A stretch of DNA of 16,477 nt. Source: an uncultured Clostridia bacterium. GTDB lineage: Bacteria; Bacillota; Clostridia; Christensenellales; UBA1242. The translations under genes and the position numbers were made by a program. Position 1 is the stretch's first letter; every line of letters begins with the position of its first letter. A model generated the notes under the pieces. That model was not told the origin of the DNA, did no database searches, and saw only the letters and a program-made list of their open reading frames with translations. Below, piece after piece: positions 6,701 through 12,632 of the stretch. The stretch is from positions 1 through 16,477 of the forward strand of contig CALCEI010000078.1 in NCBI GenBank assembly GCA_937900575.1, in the 5' to 3' direction.

Positions 6701-7060
6701 ATGAAAAGAACAGAAATGCGTGAACTTGCCTTCAAAACCATATATTCAAGGTTTTTTAATGATACAGAAACAGAAGATTCAGTAGTGGACGATAATTTGA
6801 CCCACAAAATTCTTTCTTGCTATCAAGCAAACAAACAGGAAATTGAAAACAAAATTGCATCAAATCTTAAGGGTTACACATTGGAAAGAGTTTATAAAAT
6901 TGACCTTGCCATTTTGTGTTTGGCAGTTGCCGAAATTTTTTATGTAAAAGAAAATCCAACTGAAGTTGTTATAAACGAAGCCGTTGAACTTGCCAAAAAG
7001 TATTCAACAGAAAAGAGCCCAAAATTCATCAACGGAGTATTGGCAGATATAATCAAGTAA
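6701..7060 (+). CDS. nusB: Transcription antitermination protein NusB
   Basis: All-helical factor that with NusE (S10) binds boxA in rRNA leader transcripts and supports antitermination. Recognised from an N-terminal RxLAFKTIYSRFF helix, the central LERVYKIDLAILCLAVAEIFY segment (about residues 63-83) and the hallmark NPTEVVINEAVELAKKYSTEKSPKFINGVL near the C-terminus. At 119 residues it is somewhat shorter than the typical 130-140. The ribosome site GAGAGG lies 4 bases before the ATG. xseA begins one base after its stop, so they are co-transcribed and probably translationally coupled. Confidence 0.96.
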   Translation: MKRTEMRELAFKTIYSRFFNDTETEDSVVDDNLTHKILSCYQANKQEIENKIASNLKGYTLERVYKIDLAILCLAVAEIFYVKENPTEVVINEAVELAKKYSTEKSPKFINGVLADIIK

Positions 7061-7061
7061 T

Positions 7062-8252
7062 ATGAAAATTTTTAGTGTTACAGAAATAAACCGAATTATA
7101 AAGGATTTAATTGACAACGAAATCATTTTGGAAGACATTGTGGTTACAGGCGAGTTGTCAAGTTTTTCTGTCACACGTAACATTGCGTATTTTACACTTA
7201 AAGATAATGAAAACATGCTTTCTTGCATACAATTTGGTGCTGTAAATCAATTTAAAATTGGAGATATGGTGCAATGCCGTGGCAACGTGAAGTACTATCC
7301 AAAAGGTGGCAAACTTTCCTTTAATGCAATCAGTGTTGAATTGTGTGGGCAAGGTGAGTTGTACCAAAAGTTCCTTGAAATGAAAGAAAAATTGGCAAAG
7401 GAAGGTCTGTTTGACGAAAGTCACAAAATTCAAATTCCAAGATTCATCAATTCCATCGGCGTTGTAACAAGCAAAACAGGTGCAGTGCTTCAGGATATCA
7501 AAAACGTAACAAGCAGACGTAATCCAAACCTTGATATTTATGTTTACGACGCACAAGTGCAGGGTAAATATGCAGTAAATCAAGTTATTGAAGGAATAAG
7601 TTACTTCGATAACATGACAGACGTTGATGTAATAGTCGTTGCCCGTGGTGGCGGAAGCATTGAAGATTTAATGCCATTTAATGATGAAGAGTTGGCACGC
7701 ATTGCTTACATCTGCAACAAACCACTTATCAGTGCAGTGGGGCACGAAACCGATTTTACAATTTTGGATTTTGTTGCCGATTTGCGTGCACCAACACCAA
7801 GTGCAGCAGCCGAACTTGTAACCTTTGATAATCAAGAATTAAAACGCTACATCAAAGATTTACAATACACAATGCAAACCGAAGTTGAAAATTGTTTTAA
7901 CAAGTTATCAAACAACCTAGATTTACAGTTGAACAGAATTGAAAATCAGGTTACAGGCATAATTAATGACGAATATTTACTTGTACAAGACTACTTAAAC
8001 AAACTAGATGCAAAAATTGATAAAATCTACGACAACACAACACATAGTGTAAATATGTCAATCAACACACTAGATAAACTAAATCCTGCAAAATTATTAC
8101 AAACCGGATATGCTTTTGCTAGTGCAAATGGATTGCCAATTGCTTACGCAAATGTTAAAATTGGAGACGAAATTGAAGTTACATCAAAAGATGTCAAATT
8201 AAACGCAACAATAACAAAAAAGGAGAAGAACAATGTTGGAAGAAAATGTTAA
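7062..8252 (+). CDS. xseA: Exodeoxyribonuclease VII large subunit
   Basis: Catalytic subunit of ExoVII, which degrades single-stranded DNA in both directions, together with XseB. An N-terminal OB-fold region (about residues 1-95, beginning FSVTEINRIIKDL and including VVTGELSSFS) is followed by the catalytic core. The core contains IGVVTSKTGAVLQDI, DVIVVARGGGSIEDLMPFNDEELAR and SAVGHETDFTILDFVADLRAPTPSAAAE. The C-terminal half is a long helical, probably coiled-coil region that ends LNPAKLLQTGYAFA, as in the family. Length is 396 against about 450 in Bacillus, suggesting a shorter coiled coil. The ATG is one base after the nusB stop and has no good ribosome site of its own. It overlaps xseB by 20 bases. 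Confidence 0.97.
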   Translation: MKIFSVTEINRIIKDLIDNEIILEDIVVTGELSSFSVTRNIAYFTLKDNENMLSCIQFGAVNQFKIGDMVQCRGNVKYYPKGGKLSFNAISVELCGQGELYQKFLEMKEKLAKEGLFDESHKIQIPRFINSIGVVTSKTGAVLQDIKNVTSRRNPNLDIYVYDAQVQGKYAVNQVIEGISYFDNMTDVDVIVVARGGGSIEDLMPFNDEELARIAYICNKPLISAVGHETDFTILDFVADLRAPTPSAAAELVTFDNQELKRYIKDLQYTMQTEVENCFNKLSNNLDLQLNRIENQVTGIINDEYLLVQDYLNKLDAKIDKIYDNTTHSVNMSINTLDKLNPAKLLQTGYAFASANGLPIAYANVKIGDEIEVTSKDVKLNATITKKEKNNVGRKC

Positions 8253-8433
8253 AAGATTGGAAGAAATTGCAAAAAAACTTGAAGAAGGCACTTCACTTGA
8301 CGAAGGCTTAAAACTCTATGAAGAAGGTTGTAATCTTGCAAAAACATGCTTAAAAGATTTGGAAAAAGCAAAGGGAAAGATTATAATGATTAAGAAACAA
8401 TTTGAAGAAAAGGACGAACAAGATGGAAACTAA
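8233..8433 (+). CDS. xseB: Exodeoxyribonuclease VII small subunit
   Basis: Small helical-hairpin subunit that binds along the coiled coil of XseA. At 66 residues it has the family length and pattern: VKRLEEIAKKLEEGTSLDEGLKLYEEGCNLAK, then a second helix. Typical features are LEEGTSLDEGLKLYEEG and the cysteine-containing CLKDLEKAKGKI. AGGAG at 8221-8225 lies inside the end of xseA, 7 bases before its ATG. Overlaps with xseA upstream and proS downstream (11 bases) imply coordinated translation. Confidence 0.95.
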   Translation: MLEENVKRLEEIAKKLEEGTSLDEGLKLYEEGCNLAKTCLKDLEKAKGKIIMIKKQFEEKDEQDGN

Positions 8434-9850
8434 ACAATTTGTTAACGAAATTGCAGATATCAACACAAACTTTGCACAATGGTACACAGACGTTGTGTTA
8501 AAGAGTGACATGGTGGACTACGGCCCTGTTAAAGGTACTATGGTCATTAAACCTTATGGATATGCAGTTTGGGAAAACATCAAAGCATATTTGGATAAAC
8601 AATTTAAAAGCGTTGGAGTACAAAACGCTTATTTTCCAATGTTCATTCCAGAAAGTTTCTTTAAAAAAGAAGCAGAGCATGTGGAAGGTTTCGCCCCAGA
8701 AGTTGCCGTTGTAACGCACGCAGGTGGCGAAGAACTTAGCGAAAAACTTATTGTGCGCCCAACAAGTGAAACAATAATTTGTGATATGTATTCCAAATGG
8801 ATTAATTCTTACCGTGATTTGCCTGTACAAATGAATCAATGGTGCAACGTTGTAAGATGGGAAAAAACTCCACGTCCATTCTTGAGAACAACCGAATTTT
8901 TGTGGCAAGAAGGCCATACAGTTCAAGCATCTTTGGCTGATGCAGAAGCAGACGCAAAAAAGATGATGGAAATTTATGTTGAATGCCTTAAAAACGTGCT
9001 TGCAATCCCTGTTTTGACAGGTAAAAAGAGCGAAAAAGAGAAGTTTGCAGGTGCAATAGATACATATTCAATGGAAGCAATTATGAAAGATGGTAAATGC
9101 TTGCAAGCAGGCACATCACACAACTTGGGACAAAACTTTGCAAAGGCAAGCAACATCAAATTCTTAAACAAAGACGGTCAATTGGAATATGGCTATTCAA
9201 CAAGTTGGGGTGTTTCCACAAGGTTGATTGGTGCACTTGTTATGGTACATGGTGATGAACGTGGCTTAAGAATGCCACCACATGTTGCTCCAATTCAAAC
9301 AGTAATCATTCCAATTGCAACAAAAAAAGAAGGCGTGTTGGAAAAATGTACAGAAGTTTACAACACACTTAATAATGCAGGTTTAAGGGTTAAAATGGAC
9401 GATTCCAACAACACACCAGGTTGGAAGTTTAATGAATACGAAATGAAGGGTGTGCCATTGCGTTTGGAAATTGGTCCACGTGACATCGAAAACTGTGTTG
9501 CAACTGCAGTAAGACGTGACACACACGAAAAAGTTGAGTTACACTTAAACAACATTGCAAAAGAAGTTGCAGATTTGTTAGAAGTTATCCAAAACAACAT
9601 GTATGTTCAAGCAACCGAAATTATGAACAATTCTGTTGTTGAAAGTGATGATTATAATGAAATGGTTAACATGGTTAATGCAGGTAAAGTTGTTTTGTCT
9701 TACCATTGTGGCGAAAAATCATGTGAAGAAGAAATCAAAAACAACACAACCATCAAAACACGTGTAATTCACAGCATGGATGCAGACCACAAGTGCATTT
9801 ATTGTGGCAAACCAAGTAAATATCGCATCTATTTTGGCAAACAATATTAA
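8423..9850 (+). CDS. proS: Prolyl-tRNA synthetase, archaeal/eukaryotic-like type (ProS type 3)
   Basis: Charges tRNA-Pro with proline. Class II motifs are clear: VVRWEKTPRPFLRTTEFLWQEGHT (motif 2, from about residue 143) and GALVMVHGDERGLRMPPHVAP (motif 3, about 270-290). The protein lacks the large editing insertion of the long bacterial type. It has the C-terminal zinc-binding-like domain of the archaeal/eukaryotic-like group, with cysteines at C429, C434, C458 and C461, and ends in the group's typical tyrosine. Length is 475 from ATG 8423. The frame extends to a TTG at 8402, but AAGGA at 8410-8414 is well placed for ATG 8423. Without an editing insertion, mischarged Ala-tRNA-Pro would need a separate trans-editing enzyme, not seen here. 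It ends the asp23-nusB-xseAB-proS group before a terminator. Confidence 0.97.
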   Translation: METKQFVNEIADINTNFAQWYTDVVLKSDMVDYGPVKGTMVIKPYGYAVWENIKAYLDKQFKSVGVQNAYFPMFIPESFFKKEAEHVEGFAPEVAVVTHAGGEELSEKLIVRPTSETIICDMYSKWINSYRDLPVQMNQWCNVVRWEKTPRPFLRTTEFLWQEGHTVQASLADAEADAKKMMEIYVECLKNVLAIPVLTGKKSEKEKFAGAIDTYSMEAIMKDGKCLQAGTSHNLGQNFAKASNIKFLNKDGQLEYGYSTSWGVSTRLIGALVMVHGDERGLRMPPHVAPIQTVIIPIATKKEGVLEKCTEVYNTLNNAGLRVKMDDSNNTPGWKFNEYEMKGVPLRLEIGPRDIENCVATAVRRDTHEKVELHLNNIAKEVADLLEVIQNNMYVQATEIMNNSVVESDDYNEMVNMVNAGKVVLSYHCGEKSCEEEIKNNTTIKTRVIHSMDADHKCIYCGKPSKYRIYFGKQY

Positions 9851-9882
9851 AAAAGAGAAGGTTAATTTAAACCTTCTTTTTT
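9851..9882. terminator. Bidirectional terminator between proS and fhs
   Basis: GAAGGTT (9857-9863) pairs with AACCTTC (9870-9876) around a 6-base loop. The stem extends outwards through A-rich and T-rich flanks to 9851 and 9882. A T tract follows on the plus strand (9877-9882) and a near-T tract on the minus strand (9851-9854 plus the proS stop region). It serves both convergent genes. Confidence 0.85.
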
Positions 9883-9885
9883 CAT

Positions 9886-11538
9886 CTAAAACAAACCTGT
9901 AATTTTGTTGTTCTTGTCAATTGTCATTTTGCTTCCTGCAGGCACTTTTGGAAGTCCAGGCATCAAAAGCATTTTACCAGCAATGGCAACAATAAAACCA
10001 GCACCATTTCTAAGTTGAATTTCTCTAATATTGATTTTGAAATCTTTTGGTTCGCCAAGTTTAGTTGCATCATCACTTAAAGAGTATTGTGTTTTTGCAA
10101 TAATCACAGGCAAATTGTCTTTATGTAATTTTTCAATTGCCTTAAGGTCTTCAAGCGCTTTGTCAGAGTAGGTAACACCAGATGCACCATAAATTTTTGT
10201 TGCAATCTTTTCAATTTTTTCTTTTACACTGTCAGTTAATTCGTAGCTGTACGTAAATGTTGAATTATCTTTATTACACAATTCAACAACTTCGTTTGCA
10301 AGGTTAATTGCACCTTTGCCACCTTTTCCCCAAACGTCTGCAACAACGGTTTTAACACCACAATTTTCAACAGCAGAAGTTACAACTGCAATTTCTTTTT
10401 CGGAATCGCTAGAGTACTTGTTAATTGCCACAACAACAGGCAAATGGTAAACATTTTTAATGTTATCAACATGCTTAAGCAAGTTACTAAGACCCAATTT
10501 AACTGCATCAACATTTTCTGTCGCAAGAGTGGTTTTATCTGCACCACCATGCAATTTAAGTGCTTTTATTGTTGCAACAACCACAACTGCATTTGGTGTT
10601 AAATTTGCAACACGACATTTTGTATCCAAAAACTTTTGTGCACCAAGGTCAGCACCAAAACCTGCTTCTGTAACAACATAATCTGCCTTTGTTAATGCAA
10701 ACTTTGTTGCAATAATTGTGTTACAACCATGTGCAATATTTGCAAATGGACCACCATGAACAAGGGCAGGAGTGCCAGCAAGTGTTTGCACAAGATTAGG
10801 TTTTATTGCATCTTTTAAAAGGATTGTCATTGCATCTTCTGCGTGCAAATCTTTTGCATAAACAGGTTTGCCATCAACTGTATATGCAACCAAAATGTTA
10901 CCCAATCTTTCTTTTAAATCCATAAGGTCAGCACTTAAGCACAAAATTGCCATAATTTCACTTGCTGCTGTAATATTAAAACTATCTTCTCTTACAGTGC
11001 CGTTATTTTTACCCAAACAAACTTGCACATTTCTTAAAGCACGTTCGTTTAAATCCAAACATCTGTTAAACACAACTTTGCTTGCGTCAATGCCCAATTC
11101 GTTTCCTTGATAAATGTGGTTATCAACAAAAGAGCAGAGCAAATTGTTTGCACTTGTTATTGCGTGGAAATCGCCTGTAAAATGAAGGTTGATGTCTGCC
11201 ATTGGCACAACTTGACTATATCCACCACCTGTTGCACCACCTTTAAGACCAAAAACAGGGCCCAAAGAAGGTTCTCTTAATGCTAAACAAACTTTTTTGC
11301 CAATTTCTTTTAAGCCATCGGCAAGACCAATGGAAACGGTTGTTTTACCTTCACCTGCGGGGGTAGGGTTAATGGCTGTAACCAAAATTAATTTACCCTT
11401 TGGGTTATAAGAAAAATCTGCAACCTTTGCTTTAAGTTTGCCGTATAATTCCAAATTATCTTCACTAATATCAATTTGTTTTGCAACATCAACAATGTTT
11501 GATGGCACAATGCTTTCTGCAATTTCAATATCTGTCAT
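9886..11538 (-). CDS. fhs: Formate--tetrahydrofolate ligase
   Basis: Joins formate to tetrahydrofolate with ATP to give 10-formyl-THF, feeding purine and initiator-tRNA formylation or, in acetogens, the methyl branch of the Wood-Ljungdahl pathway. The N-terminus (IVPSNIVDVAKQIDI) and P-loop TPAGEGKTT (residues 59-67) match the family. So do REPSLGPVFGLKGGATGGGYSQV, INLHFTGDFHAITSANNLL and the C-terminal MLLMPGLPKVPAGSKMTID. At 550 residues it is of standard length (about 556). GAGG precedes the ATG by 6 bases. It lies 34 bases downstream of the dehydrogenase gene with a hairpin between them. No folD or other C1 gene is in the window, so acetogenesis cannot be inferred. Confidence 0.98.
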   Translation of the reverse strand: MTDIEIAESIVPSNIVDVAKQIDISEDNLELYGKLKAKVADFSYNPKGKLILVTAINPTPAGEGKTTVSIGLADGLKEIGKKVCLALREPSLGPVFGLKGGATGGGYSQVVPMADINLHFTGDFHAITSANNLLCSFVDNHIYQGNELGIDASKVVFNRCLDLNERALRNVQVCLGKNNGTVREDSFNITAASEIMAILCLSADLMDLKERLGNILVAYTVDGKPVYAKDLHAEDAMTILLKDAIKPNLVQTLAGTPALVHGGPFANIAHGCNTIIATKFALTKADYVVTEAGFGADLGAQKFLDTKCRVANLTPNAVVVVATIKALKLHGGADKTTLATENVDAVKLGLSNLLKHVDNIKNVYHLPVVVAINKYSSDSEKEIAVVTSAVENCGVKTVVADVWGKGGKGAINLANEVVELCNKDNSTFTYSYELTDSVKEKIEKIATKIYGASGVTYSDKALEDLKAIEKLHKDNLPVIIAKTQYSLSDDATKLGEPKDFKINIREIQLRNGAGFIVAIAGKMLLMPGLPKVPAGSKMTIDKNNKITGLF

Positions 11539-11545
11539 GTTTACC

Positions 11546-11570
11546 TCAAAAATCTGCCAAAAGGCAGATT
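11546..11570 (-). terminator. Hairpin with T5 between the dehydrogenase gene and fhs (terminator or attenuator)
   Basis: AATCTGCC (11551-11558) and GGCAGATT (11563-11570) form a perfect 8-bp stem with a 4-base loop. On the minus strand the stem runs into five T and then directly into GAGG, the fhs ribosome site. It starts 2 bases after the dehydrogenase stop codon. It could end dehydrogenase transcription, partly attenuate read-through to fhs, or shape ribosome access to fhs. Confidence 0.6.
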
Positions 11571-11572
11571 AA

Positions 11573-12358
11573 TTAATTATATTTTTTGTTTAATTTTTGT
11601 TGTTTTACCCAAATTTTCATAACAAGTTTATGTGGCAAAATTTTAACCAAACGAACTTGAGAACGTGCCTTAAAGCCATAAATTGAAAGTTCTTTTTGCT
11701 TTTTTGTATCCTTAATTGCTTTTGCAACAACATCAACAGGGTTATACATTGCAACATACTTTGTAACAACTTCGTTTTTTGCTTTTGTTTCGGTTGCACG
11801 TTTAAAGAAATTTGTTTTTGTCCAGAAAGGGCATACACAAGTGATGGAAATATTGCGTGGTTTAAGTTCAACATTCATAGCACGTGAATAACTTACAACA
11901 AAAGCCTTTGTTGCACCGTAAACAGCAATGTAAGGAATTGGTTGGAAACCGGCAACAGAAGCAATTTCAATAATTCTTCCACCATTTGCCATGTATGGAA
12001 GGGTATATTCTGTCATTTTAAGCAAACCTTTACAGTTTAAATCTACCATATTTGCCGATGCTTCAACAGGAATTTCATCGTATCTGCCAAATTTACCAAA
12101 ACCACTGCAATTTACAAGCCAAGAAACGTTAACTTTGCTTTTTTTAAGCAATTCTTTATATGTTTCAAAACTTGCGTCAGCGGTCAAATCAAGTTCAAGT
12201 GGAACAAACTTTGTTTTTGTTTCCTTTTTTACTTCTTCCAATGCTTCGGCACCAAGACCAACGCCCCAAATTTCATCAAATTTTTCTGCATCAAGTTGGC
12301 GAACAAATTCTCTGCCAATTCCAGAAGATGCACCTGTAATAACTGCAATATTTTTCAT
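11573..12358 (-). CDS. Short-chain dehydrogenase/reductase, DltE/17-beta-HSD-like
   Basis: NAD(P)-dependent oxidoreductase of the classical SDR superfamily; the substrate cannot be told from sequence. The cofactor motif TGASSGIG is at residues 8-15. The usual NNAG is replaced by NCSG (WLVNCSGFGKFG). The catalytic triad is S134, Y147 and K151 (YGATK). The C-terminal tail VKILPHKLVMKIWVKQQK resembles DltE/HSD17B-like members and may associate with membranes. Length of 261 residues is typical. AGGAG (12369-12365) lies 6 bases before the ATG. The promoter just upstream has a perfect TTGACA and overlaps palindromes, so the gene looks regulated. It may be co-transcribed with fhs. Confidence 0.93.
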   Translation of the reverse strand: MKNIAVITGASSGIGREFVRQLDAEKFDEIWGVGLGAEALEEVKKETKTKFVPLELDLTADASFETYKELLKKSKVNVSWLVNCSGFGKFGRYDEIPVEASANMVDLNCKGLLKMTEYTLPYMANGGRIIEIASVAGFQPIPYIAVYGATKAFVVSYSRAMNVELKPRNISITCVCPFWTKTNFFKRATETKAKNEVVTKYVAMYNPVDVVAKAIKDTKKQKELSIYGFKARSQVRLVKILPHKLVMKIWVKQQKLNKKYN

Positions 12359-12371
12359 TATTAACTCCTAA

Positions 12372-12396
12372 ATACTATTTATAATAGTATACTATT
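12372..12396. promoter_or_regulatory. Palindrome plus extra half-site at the dehydrogenase promoter (possible operator)
   Basis: AATAGTATACTATT at 12383-12396 is a perfect 14-bp palindrome. A further ATACTAT at 12372-12378 forms an inverted repeat with ATAGTAT at 12384-12390, and TACTATTT recurs 17 bases apart (12373, 12390). The block covers the -10 region and the likely start site of the dehydrogenase gene, where a repressor would block polymerase. The AT content makes some chance symmetry likely. Confidence 0.5.
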
Positions 12397-12412
12397 TTGG
12401 ACTCATTGTCAA
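12384..12412 (-). promoter_or_regulatory. SigA-type promoter for the dehydrogenase gene
   Basis: On the minus strand a perfect TTGACA (12412-12407) is followed 17 bases on by TACTAT (12389-12384), or 15 bases on by the better match TATACT (12391-12386). The -10 choice is open. The transcription start would be near 12377, giving a leader of about 20 bases with the AGGAG ribosome site. Confidence 0.75.
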
Positions 12413-12414
12413 AA

Positions 12415-12424
12415 GGTTATAACC
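12415..12424. promoter_or_regulatory. 10-bp palindrome GGTTATAACC upstream of the -35 box
   Basis: A perfect 10-bp palindrome lies 2 bases upstream of the TTGACA of the dehydrogenase promoter, on the opposite side from the palindrome over the -10 box. The position suits an upstream regulator site, but a 10-bp palindrome in AT-rich DNA can arise by chance. Confidence 0.3.
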
Positions 12425-12442
12425 AATTTTAAATAAAATAAC

Positions 12443-12466
12443 AAAAAATCACCTAAAAGGTGATTT
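12443..12466 (-). terminator. Terminator of the tRNA-Glu gene
   Basis: On the minus strand AAATCACCT (12466-12458) pairs with AGGTGATTT (12454-12446) around a 3-base loop, giving a 9-bp stem followed by six T (12448-12443). It begins 3 bases after the encoded CCA of the tRNA. Confidence 0.88.
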
Positions 12467-12469
12467 AAG

Positions 12470-12544
12470 TGGTAGCCCTATGGGGAATCGAACCCCAGTC
12501 TCAACCGTGAGAGGGTCGCGTCCTAACCGCTAGACTATAAGGCC
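12470..12544 (-). tRNA. tRNA-Glu (anticodon CUC)
   Basis: A 75-nt cloverleaf read on the minus strand. Acceptor arms GGCCTTA and TAGGGCT are followed by discriminator A and an encoded CCA. The D-arm starts GTCTAGCGGTTAGGAC. The anticodon stem CGACC/GGTTG encloses the loop CTCTCAC, so the anticodon is CTC (codon GAG). The T-arm is TGGGG-TTCGATT-CCCCA. The sequence follows the bacterial tRNA-Glu pattern. Position 1-72 is a G-U wobble instead of the usual G-C. It has its own promoter and terminator, so it is an independent unit between comEC and the dehydrogenase gene. Confidence 0.96.
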
Positions 12545-12554
12545 ATAAAAAACA

Positions 12555-12588
12555 ATTATAGAATAGCATAAAATAATAAAATTTTCAA
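12555..12588 (-). promoter_or_regulatory. Promoter of the tRNA-Glu gene
   Basis: On the minus strand TTGAAA (12588-12583) is followed 17 bases on by TATTCT (12565-12560), and a perfect TATAAT lies directly beyond at 12560-12555 with 22-base spacing from that -35. Either -10 would start transcription within a few bases of the mature 5' end at 12544. Confidence 0.55.
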
Positions 12589-12617
12589 GCACATTGATTT
12601 ATTTTTTACAAAAATAA

Positions 12618-12626
12618 TGATATAAT
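12618..12626 (+). promoter_or_regulatory. Extended -10 promoter of comEC
   Basis: TGATATAAT is a perfect extended -10 element. No good -35 is seen (TTGATT at 12594-12599 is 21 bases away). The ATG of comEC begins 7 bases after the last T of the -10 box, where transcription itself should start, so the message may have no leader. No ribosome site is present. Confidence 0.65.
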
Positions 12627-12632
12627 TGCAAT

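Noticed and set aside
7158..7583. Long minus-strand frame of 141 codons opposite xseA
   Set aside because: Cysteine- and aromatic-rich translation, no ribosome site, fully inside a clear conserved gene; it is a shadow.
8402..8422. TTG start extending ProS by seven residues
   Set aside because: The ribosome site AAGGA is well spaced for ATG 8423 and would lie inside the longer version.
11539..11572. Tetrahydrofolate or other riboswitch in front of fhs
   Set aside because: Only 34 bases separate the genes and they form one simple hairpin; there is no room for a folate aptamer.
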